Assembly: GCA_030630395.1 (NCBI GenBank)
Contig: DAOVNE010000122.1
Coordinates: 1-5,229, forward strand
Direction of reading: 5' to 3'
DNA length: 5,229 bases
Origin: Candidatus Eiseniibacteriota bacterium
GTDB taxonomy: Bacteria > Joyebacterota > Joyebacteria > Joyebacterales > Joyebacteraceae
Each line of letters opens with the position of its first letter. Within the stretch, counting starts at the first letter, position 1. Under the pieces are notes generated by a model, which saw only the letters and a program-made list of their open reading frames with translations, made no database searches and was not told the origin of the DNA. Shown in pieces: positions 1 through 5,229 of this stretch. The position numbers were made by a program, and so were the translations under genes.

Positions 1-132
1 CTCGCCGGCTCGGTGGTTGCATCCATCCTGGCCGTCATTCTTCCGATCGTCTCCGTGGCTCTCATTGCTCTCATGTCGTTCGCCGGTGTGCGCCGGGTCC
101 GTGAAGTAAGGGCACGGGTGCGGGAGGAGTAG
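1..132 (+). CDS. C-terminal end of an integral membrane protein (partial)
   Basis: Frame 1 is open from the window edge to a TAG at 130-132 and gives 43 residues. Visible residues 5-30 are almost entirely hydrophobic (Val, Ile, Leu, Ala, with one Pro at 15) and read as one membrane-spanning helix. They are followed by a short Arg-rich tail (Arg at 31, 32, 34, 37, 39, 41) ending in Glu-Glu. By the positive-inside rule the C-terminus should be cytoplasmic. The stop is two bases before the GTG of the phosphoesterase, whose ribosome-binding site lies inside these last codons, so the two genes are almost certainly co-transcribed. A terminal hydrophobic helix with a basic tail resembles the C-terminus of DUF4126-type small membrane proteins, but that is a weak guess from 43 residues. 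The function is unknown and the start lies outside the window. Confidence 0.72.
   Translation, partial: LAGSVVASILAVILPIVSVALIALMSFAGVRRVREVRARVREE
125..129 (+). promoter_or_regulatory. Ribosome-binding site of the phosphoesterase gene
   Basis: The run GGGAGGAG at 122-129 contains a consensus AGGAG (125-129), separated by five bases from the GTG at 135. It supports GTG as the start codon. The site is embedded in the last codons of the upstream membrane-protein gene, which implies translation coupled to that gene. Confidence 0.7.
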
Positions 133-134
133 GC

Positions 135-989
135 GTGATTGTCTTCTTTGTTTCCGACATGCACGGGAGGGTTGAGCGGTATCAGCGGCTCTTCCGTTGT
201 ATCGCCGAGGAGCGCCCCGATGCGGTCCTGCTCGGCGGCGACCTCCTGCCGATGCTGTTCGCCTCGCATGATGACGACGTGCAAGGGGATTTCGTGCGCG
301 ATTTCCTGGCGGAGGGATTCACGCGGCTGCGGGACGACCTCGGTTCGAGCTACCCAGAGGTTCTGCTCATACTTGGCAACGACGACCCGCGTTTCGAGGA
401 GGCGGCCGTGATGGCCGCTGCATCGGCCGGTGTGTGGCAGTACGTTCACAACAGGCGGGTCGAGTTCGGCGGATTCTCATTCTACGGCTATTCTTACGTG
501 CCGCCGACCCCGTTCCTCCTCAAGGACTGGGAGCGCTACGATGTGTCGCGGTATGTCGATCCGGGCAGTGTCTCACCGGAAGAGGGCCGCCGCTCAGTTC
601 CCGAAGACGCACGCGTGGCTCGCAACGCGACCATTCTCGACGACCTCAAGGAGCTAGCCGGCTCCGAGGATCTTGAGAGGGCCATCTTCCTATTCCACTC
701 GCCACCGCACAGGACCGCGCTCGACCGGGTTGCGCTCGACGGCCAGATGGTTGACCACGTGCCGCTCGATGTCCACATTGGGAGCATCGCCATCCGGCGG
801 TTCATCGAAACCCGCCAGCCGTTGATAACCCTACACGGCCACGCCCACGAATCCGTCCGGCTCACCGGCGAGTGGCACGATCACATCGGCCGAACACACC
901 TCTACGGCGCGGGCCATGATGGGCCCGAACTCGCGCTCGTGCGATTTGATCCGAATGCTCCGGAGAAGGCGACCAGGGAGCTGCTGTAG
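135..989 (+). CDS. Calcineurin-like metallophosphoesterase (Icc-related)
   Basis: This is a 284-residue predicted cytosolic phosphoesterase with two-metal-ion chemistry. The metallophosphoesterase motifs appear in order: D8-x-H10 (SDMHG) at the very N-terminus, GGD ending at D36, GNDD at 81-84 (N82), FHSPPH with H188, and HGHAH at 234-238 with H236 and H238. These are the usual metal ligands of the calcineurin-like fold. The usual GNHD/GNHE motif reads GNDD here, as in archaeal and bacterial proteins related to Icc (COG2129 type), so the His that normally helps leaving-group protonation is replaced by D83. Between motifs GNDD and HSPPH lies about 100 residues with a Tyr/Pro-rich stretch (118-125). 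No signal peptide or membrane segment is seen. The GTG start is chosen because of the AGGAG five bases upstream and because the first motif begins at residue 8. It follows the membrane-protein gene by two bases. The substrate (phosphomonoester, diester or nucleotide) cannot be read from the sequence. The family call is secure. Confidence 0.93.
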   Translation: MIVFFVSDMHGRVERYQRLFRCIAEERPDAVLLGGDLLPMLFASHDDDVQGDFVRDFLAEGFTRLRDDLGSSYPEVLLILGNDDPRFEEAAVMAAASAGVWQYVHNRRVEFGGFSFYGYSYVPPTPFLLKDWERYDVSRYVDPGSVSPEEGRRSVPEDARVARNATILDDLKELAGSEDLERAIFLFHSPPHRTALDRVALDGQMVDHVPLDVHIGSIAIRRFIETRQPLITLHGHAHESVRLTGEWHDHIGRTHLYGAGHDGPELALVRFDPNAPEKATRELL

Positions 990-992
990 GTG

Positions 993-1024
993 CTCGCGAG
1001 CCGGGGTGCATCCGGCCCGGCGAG
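993..1024. terminator. Possible bidirectional terminator hairpin between convergent genes
   Basis: The 37-bp gap between the two convergent stop codons holds an imperfect GC-rich inverted repeat. CCGGG (1001-1005) pairs with CCCGG (1016-1020), and outer CTCG (993-996) pairs with CGAG (1021-1024). A four-base bulge lies at 997-1000 and the loop is ten bases. Position between converging genes suits a shared terminator, but there is no T-tract on either strand. It would be a weak intrinsic terminator at best, and in GC-rich DNA such pairing can arise by chance. Confidence 0.3.
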
Positions 1025-1026
1025 GA

Positions 1027-4000
1027 TCACGGCTTTCCGAGAGGCAGCTCGCGGGCGGCGTCGGTCACGGCTCCGATCTTCGATGCGTAACTTGTCCGAC
1101 TCGCGATATCTTCGTCAGTCACAAGGTGGACGTCGAGCAGATTCTCCGTCCTGTAGCCGGTTCGGAGGTAGTTCATCTCGCTCAGGCAGCGTCCCCAACC
1201 TTCGAGCCAGTTTGTGAGCTCGCGCTCCTGCACATCGGTCCCTCGCGTGTGGATCAGGAGGTCGATGTCGCTCGCCGGTCCGGCCGTGGCATTCTTCGTA
1301 CTCCCCAATACATAGATAGCAACCACCCCGAATCTACCCGGATCGATCTCCAGAGCGATCCTCTCGGCCATGCGGAGCCGCCACTGCCAGTACTGCACGG
1401 GTCTGCGCGAAACTCTCTGCTGAACCGGCTGCGGTCGCTCGCGGCTCTCATCGGGATCGACGAGGAGGGCCAGCGCCTCGTCGAGGTCGGCATTGAGGAG
1501 CACTCGGAGCAGTCGACCGTCCGCGGTCGCCGGAACGTCGATCACGCGAATGACGTCTGCGAGGTGCGCGAACTTGGGCAGCATGTCGGAGAGGAGGTTC
1601 GTGGAGCCAAGGAAGAAACGCTCGTTGAAGATCACGCCCTCCTCGTCGGGGTAGAGTGGCAGATACCTGATACGGGACTCCACGAGGTCCTGGAAGAAGT
1701 GCGTTCCGAAGGAGAGGTCGGGGACGTAGTCGCCCTTCGCCTTCGCTATCTCAATGAGCATCGCCGTGTTTGAGATGTCGGCGTAGGTCACGCTGACGCC
1801 CAGTTTCACATCGCCGCGACTGCCCCAGCGTCCTGGACCGAGCAGGATGAACCGCTTCGTTGGGAGGAGTCTGTTGAGCTTGCCGACGGCGCGCGCGACG
1901 GATAGCATCTCTTCGCGGCTCCCGAGCTGACCGTACCGCTCCGGATCCACGTACACGACATTCCTGATATCCGGAACCCAGCCGTTCGAGACGTACCGCT
2001 CGGCCGTGAAGACGATGTCTCTCTCCTCGACATCCTTCGGAATCGGAGCGGGGCTGGAGTCATCCGACTGGCTCTGCGGACGGCACTGCAGAAGGTAGAA
2101 ATCCGTGCCGTCGTGAGCGAATTCGATGTCGACGGGGTTGCCGAGCTTCTCCTCAAGGATGTTGAGGATGTTGTTGAGATGCTCGATGAACTGCGTCGTC
2201 TTCGCCAGTCCGTCGAACGTCGCCACGAGTTCGTGTCTCTCTGCATCGAACATCACACGCGGCGGTGCTTTTCCCAGCATTCCCTCCTCTATTGAGGAGA
2301 ATATCTTGTCGAACCCCGGGAAGTCCGATCCGACGTCCTTCAGGAGGTCGGCGAGGCTCTTCGTCTCAAGCGTGCCGGACTCAAGGTTGAGGACATCGAT
2401 CCGCTTGGGTGAGTATCGAGCGATCTCGTCGACGGCGACATTGGCTCTGAGACTCGGCTTGCCCGGAACGAGCAGCACCGGGTAGTCATCCGCGACACGA
2501 TCGACCGCTCTCGTTCCGAGACCGGGCACGAGCCTTGCGAGGCCGTCCTCTCTCTGGATGCGAGAAGACCAGCGGAACTCGCTGCTGCTGAACGCGACAC
2601 CGGCGAACGCTGGGAAGAAGTACTTCCCGACCTTCGTGCCGACAACTTCCTGGATCAGGATTCCCATCTCCTCATTGAACTCGAGGAGGCCGCGCTCGCG
2701 CCTGTACTCGATCGGGTCCGGTCCGAACGTTGAGGCATAGACCTCAGCGATGGCGTCTGCGAGCGCCTCGAGCCGCTCGGCCTTGGTCCCCTGGTTGGCG
2801 ACGAACAGGCTCTTGTATTTCCCGGAGAAGGCAGTGCCGAGCCGGTCCTCAAGGAGACTCGAGCTTCTCACAATCAGCGGTACATCCGCAAAGTCGTCGA
2901 GCGCTACCGAGAGACCATTGAGAATGCGCGGCGGGAATGTTGAGTTCTTGAAGAGGCGGACGATGTCCGCGTACTCCTGGCGGACTTCGTCGGTCTCCTT
3001 GAACTTCTGTTCGATGACCTCCTGCAGGTCGTTGTGTCCGATGAAATCGAGAACACCATCGGACGGCAGGTACCACGTCTTGGGGAGCTTGATGTCTCCC
3101 ACCAACTGCTCCTTGTCCGCAGTTCGCGCGAGAATGCAGTGGGCGAGGAGCATGCCGGCGCTCTTCCCGCCAAGCCGTCCGTGGCTGCCGCCGGGGATGA
3201 CCATCCGCCCGGTCAGGTCATAGAAATCCTCGATCTCCATGCTCTCCTTTGCAATGCGCACGAAGTCGATCTGCTCGGTCAGGAGACGCTGTGCCAGCGA
3301 GACCCGTAGCGTCTTCAGCGTGGAGGGTCGGAGGATGCGTTTGTCGGGGATGCCGTGCTGGAAGCGACGCATCGCATCGACGATCTCAGGCAGCGGTGAA
3401 CGCGGGTTGTTGAGGACGCGGAGGAAGCTCAAGGCCTTGTCTTCCTGCATCCAGCTTTGCACGCGTGCCAGGATCTCGGTCTGGCTGAGATGCTTGCTCG
3501 CCAGCTCGAACGGAGCATCGCTCATGAGATAATCCGGATCCTGAGCGAGTCGGCACGCCGGGACGTTGGTCTCGCCGGAGACCTCAGCCTCCAGACGGAG
3601 CGGACCGGCTCCACCCGCGAGCATCTCCGGGGCCTCCGCAACGCCGATCTGGCAGAGGTAGTTGAGCATCTTGTGGGCGATGCGCAGGTAGAGACTCCGG
3701 TCGGACTCCCTCAGAAGATGAAGCGGACTACGCCAGATCTCGGATGCGTTCAGAGTGCCTTCACTCTGAAGCGCCTCCCAGTCCTTCCGGATGCCCTGAA
3801 GCCGCTGGTGCAGAATGCGGTGACCGATGAGCTCGGCGATCGTGTTGATGAGTTTCACCTCATCACTCAGGAAGGGCCCCTCGTCTTCGTGCGGACGTTT
3901 CTCAGTGTAGAAGACCTCGAGCGCTCCGACCGCCTCTTCCTGGACCATGATGTCGGCGCGGAGCACCCACTCGGACGGTTTGAAGTCGTGTGAGGAGAAT

Positions 4001-4212
4001 ACCTTGCCCTCGACGGAGAGCCTCGCCACGCAGACGTCGGAGTACTGCCAGCCGGGCGGGAGTGCGTCGAGAGCCTCCTGGTAGGCTTCATCGGTAGTCG
4101 TTTCGTGCTTCCGGAGCGCTTCCTCGACATGGTAGAGGCAGTTGAGCTCCTTGGCCCGCTCCCGCAGGGAGGCCATGAGTCCATCGGGTGCGTTGCGCAG
4201 CTCATCAGGCAT
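1027..4212 (-). CDS. GAF-like / PPDK-type ATP-grasp / GRWGS module / nucleotidyltransferase fusion protein
   Basis: This is a complete 1061-residue predicted cytosolic protein. Residues about 20-137 resemble a GAF-like sensor domain (LPPGWQYSDVCVARL at 51-65, EGPFLSDEVKL at 111-121). Residues 150-325 are mostly helical with no recognised family. Residues about 330-712 are the PEP/pyruvate-binding ATP-grasp domain of pyruvate phosphate dikinase (PPDK_N): GGKSAGM 348-354, VRSSSLLED 448-456, D695-I-E697 and LQCRP 708-712. K350, R449, D695, E697, Q709 and R711 match the ATP-site residues K22, R92, D321, E323, Q335 and R337 known in Clostridium symbiosum PPDK. Residues about 735-860 form a module with GPGRWGSRGDVKLGV (792-806) and PDLSFGTHFF (831-840), shared with the upstream gene. 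Residues about 940-1035 look like a polymerase beta-type nucleotidyltransferase: G970-S971, D982-I-D984 and a likely third Asp at D1027. No phosphohistidine domain or PEP barrel is present, so it is not a PEP synthase. The ATG is favoured by AGAGGAG nine bases upstream. It overlaps the upstream gene by 8 nt, implying coupled translation. Domain calls are firm for ATP-grasp and nucleotidyltransferase; the overall function is unknown. Confidence 0.9.
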   Translation of the reverse strand: MPDELRNAPDGLMASLRERAKELNCLYHVEEALRKHETTTDEAYQEALDALPPGWQYSDVCVARLSVEGKVFSSHDFKPSEWVLRADIMVQEEAVGALEVFYTEKRPHEDEGPFLSDEVKLINTIAELIGHRILHQRLQGIRKDWEALQSEGTLNASEIWRSPLHLLRESDRSLYLRIAHKMLNYLCQIGVAEAPEMLAGGAGPLRLEAEVSGETNVPACRLAQDPDYLMSDAPFELASKHLSQTEILARVQSWMQEDKALSFLRVLNNPRSPLPEIVDAMRRFQHGIPDKRILRPSTLKTLRVSLAQRLLTEQIDFVRIAKESMEIEDFYDLTGRMVIPGGSHGRLGGKSAGMLLAHCILARTADKEQLVGDIKLPKTWYLPSDGVLDFIGHNDLQEVIEQKFKETDEVRQEYADIVRLFKNSTFPPRILNGLSVALDDFADVPLIVRSSSLLEDRLGTAFSGKYKSLFVANQGTKAERLEALADAIAEVYASTFGPDPIEYRRERGLLEFNEEMGILIQEVVGTKVGKYFFPAFAGVAFSSSEFRWSSRIQREDGLARLVPGLGTRAVDRVADDYPVLLVPGKPSLRANVAVDEIARYSPKRIDVLNLESGTLETKSLADLLKDVGSDFPGFDKIFSSIEEGMLGKAPPRVMFDAERHELVATFDGLAKTTQFIEHLNNILNILEEKLGNPVDIEFAHDGTDFYLLQCRPQSQSDDSSPAPIPKDVEERDIVFTAERYVSNGWVPDIRNVVYVDPERYGQLGSREEMLSVARAVGKLNRLLPTKRFILLGPGRWGSRGDVKLGVSVTYADISNTAMLIEIAKAKGDYVPDLSFGTHFFQDLVESRIRYLPLYPDEEGVIFNERFFLGSTNLLSDMLPKFAHLADVIRVIDVPATADGRLLRVLLNADLDEALALLVDPDESRERPQPVQQRVSRRPVQYWQWRLRMAERIALEIDPGRFGVVAIYVLGSTKNATAGPASDIDLLIHTRGTDVQERELTNWLEGWGRCLSEMNYLRTGYRTENLLDVHLVTDEDIASRTSYASKIGAVTDAARELPLGKP

Positions 4213-5227
4213 GTGTGATCACTCCTCTGCCGCTTCTTCCGTCGACCTTCACCGCCACGGGATGCTCCAGTCTGACGTGGCGCACGAGCTCCGACTCCGA
4301 GACGGGAGGCAGAGCGTCGAGCCACTCCCAGTGGATGCCGGGCTCGGCCGTGTGGCTGACTGAGAGATATAGAACCTCGAAGCTGATTAGATTGTGGAAG
4401 AAATGCGATCCCTGGCTGAGATCGGGTGTCATCTGTGGAAGCGTCGCCTCCACGATCACACTAACGCCACCGATCTGTCCCCAATCGACCGGAACGCCGA
4501 GCCACGGATCAGAACTGCCCCACCGCCCGAATCCGATCAGCACGTAAGGCCGCTCTAATTGGACCAGCTCTCTGTTGATGATGTCGAGCTCGCCGGCAAT
4601 TGTGGGAGTGTGACGCGCCTCGAATGCCTCCGGTCGAAGGTATACGATGTCGAGAATATCGTCGCGGGTCCCATTGCCTAGCGAATGCACCGATGAGATA
4701 AGCGCCTGCGGGGAAGCAAGCTCTTCCTCGGTGACCATGACGGGCGTGCGCGCGACCATCATCGGACGGGCCTGAAGGAATCCGAACCGTGGTGTCGCCC
4801 GCCCGAGCGGGTCGAGTGCGACTGCGAACTCGATCTCGACCTCTTTCGTCAGTGCCTTCTCTGAAAGGCTCAGAAGCCGCACGACGAGATCATTGATCGG
4901 AAGCGTGTCGAACGTCAGGAGTGGCGCGAAGTCCAGCACGCGGGCGCCCTGGCCCTGGAGGCCCGGGCGCAGGCGCTCCGACCGCGGGTCGTACGACGAG
5001 ATGAGGTGCTCAAGGACGCCGTCGTACTCGGCCGCGGCGAGTTCGGCCCGGACAAGGTACTCGGTCTCCTTGGTCGGGTCCGGCGGCGGGGGTGCTCCCA
5101 TGTTGACCGCCCAGAAGCCGGTCTGCGTGTTCTTGATCAGGTCACCAAGGCCGTTGTACGGGGGCGGAGCAGTCGGGTACTTCGGGCAATACGTCCACGA
5201 CATGCCGCCGTCAACGATCTCCTTCCC
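4205..5227 (-). CDS. PPDK-type ATP-grasp protein with GRWGS module (partial, N-terminus outside window)
   Basis: The frame is open from the right edge to the TGA at 4205-4207 and gives 340 residues. The Met codon at 5201-5203 is internal: eight in-frame residues precede it (GKEIVDGG), and they align with the GLGTRAVDR region of the neighbouring protein. Counting from that Met, residues 122-147 hold the end of the ATP-grasp domain, E123-I-E125 followed by Q144-A-R146-P. These correspond to D321/E323/Q335/R337 of PPDK, with a conservative Asp-to-Glu change at the first position. Then come DIVYLRPEAF (185-194), IGFGRWGS (223-230), LGV (235-237) and PDLSQGSHFF (260-269), in the same order and nearly the same spacing as in the downstream paralogue. 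The protein ends about 63 residues after that motif, with no nucleotidyltransferase and no phosphohistidine domain. By comparison with the paralogue, several hundred residues should lie upstream, including the GGK lysine and the VRSS arginine. It overlaps the next gene by 8 nt. ATP binding is likely; the reaction is unknown. Confidence 0.87.
   Translation of the reverse strand, partial: GKEIVDGGMSWTYCPKYPTAPPPYNGLGDLIKNTQTGFWAVNMGAPPPPDPTKETEYLVRAELAAAEYDGVLEHLISSYDPRSERLRPGLQGQGARVLDFAPLLTFDTLPINDLVVRLLSLSEKALTKEVEIEFAVALDPLGRATPRFGFLQARPMMVARTPVMVTEEELASPQALISSVHSLGNGTRDDILDIVYLRPEAFEARHTPTIAGELDIINRELVQLERPYVLIGFGRWGSSDPWLGVPVDWGQIGGVSVIVEATLPQMTPDLSQGSHFFHNLISFEVLYLSVSHTAEPGIHWEWLDALPPVSESELVRHVRLEHPVAVKVDGRSGRGVITHA
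4222..4228 (-). promoter_or_regulatory. Ribosome-binding site of the 1061-residue fusion gene
   Basis: On the - strand AGAGGAG (4228 down to 4222) precedes the ATG at 4212-4210 by nine bases. It lies inside the last codons of the upstream gene, whose stop overlaps the start as ATGCCTGA. This supports the ATG over the next in-frame Met at residue 13 and points to translational coupling. Confidence 0.65.
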
Positions 5228-5229
5228 GA

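Noticed and set aside
1108..1395. An MNT/HEPN toxin-antitoxin pair
   Set aside because: The nucleotidyltransferase is part of the long frame with no internal start or ribosome-binding site that I could support, and no HEPN gene (RxxxxH motif) lies beside it.
916..1773. A 285-codon + strand open frame overlapping the phosphoesterase end and antisense to the fusion gene
   Set aside because: It is a GC-rich shadow. The opposite strand encodes the recognisable nucleotidyltransferase and GRWGS modules through this region, and the antisense product is rich in Arg and Glu with no family motif.
3457..3993. A 178-codon + strand open frame
   Set aside because: It is antisense to the N-terminal half of the fusion gene and has no recognisable motif. 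The - strand frame continues unbroken with a GAF-like domain.
3802..4155. Sensor histidine kinase, suggested by the GAF-like domain
   Set aside because: No H-box, N-box or G-box of a histidine kinase follows; the next recognisable domain is PPDK-type ATP-grasp.
1027..4212. Annotation as PEP synthase (ppsA) or pyruvate phosphate dikinase (ppdK)
   Set aside because: Only the ATP-grasp N-terminal domain of those enzymes is present. No TSHxA-type phosphohistidine motif and no PEP/pyruvate barrel are seen in 1061 residues.
5201..5203. Met codon as the true start of the upstream ATP-grasp gene
   Set aside because: The frame stays open to the window edge. The eight residues before this Met continue the ATP-grasp domain and align with the paralogue, so the real start is outside the window.

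Overview
The window is a GC-rich (about 60% by eye) bacterial segment with Shine-Dalgarno-led genes, a GTG start and tightly packed or overlapping neighbours. No rRNA, tRNA, mobile element or CRISPR is visible. The phylum cannot be fixed from the sequence. The protein style would suit an uncultivated GC-rich lineage of the Gemmatimonadota/FCB type, but that is only an impression.

Layout: two short operons converge. On the + strand, bases 1-132 encode the C-terminal 43 residues of a membrane protein. Two bases later comes a complete 284-residue metallophosphoesterase (135-989). A 37-bp gap (990-1026) holds a GC-rich imperfect hairpin. The remaining 4.2 kb, on the - strand, is two overlapping genes read from the right edge inwards. 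The first is the C-terminal 340 residues of a pyruvate phosphate dikinase-like ATP-grasp protein (4205-5227, beginning outside the window). The second is a complete 1061-residue multidomain protein (1027-4212) whose ATG lies inside the stop region of the first (8-nt overlap).

The two - strand proteins are paralogues. Each carries the PPDK N-terminal type (PEP/pyruvate-binding) ATP-grasp fold and then the same unnamed C-terminal module, recognised by GxGRWGS and PDLSxGxHFF. Neither shows the phosphohistidine swivelling domain or the PEP/pyruvate barrel, so neither can be an ordinary PEP synthase or pyruvate phosphate dikinase by itself. The complete one adds a GAF-like sensor domain at its N-terminus and a DNA polymerase beta-type nucleotidyltransferase domain at its C-terminus. 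Sensor, ATP-grasp kinase-like core, unknown module and nucleotidyltransferase thus lie in one chain, translationally coupled to a paralogue that lacks the nucleotidyltransferase. This is the most interesting content of the window. Its substrate and pathway are not known from the sequence. The two operons converge, so nothing links the phosphoesterase to the ATP-grasp pair beyond proximity.
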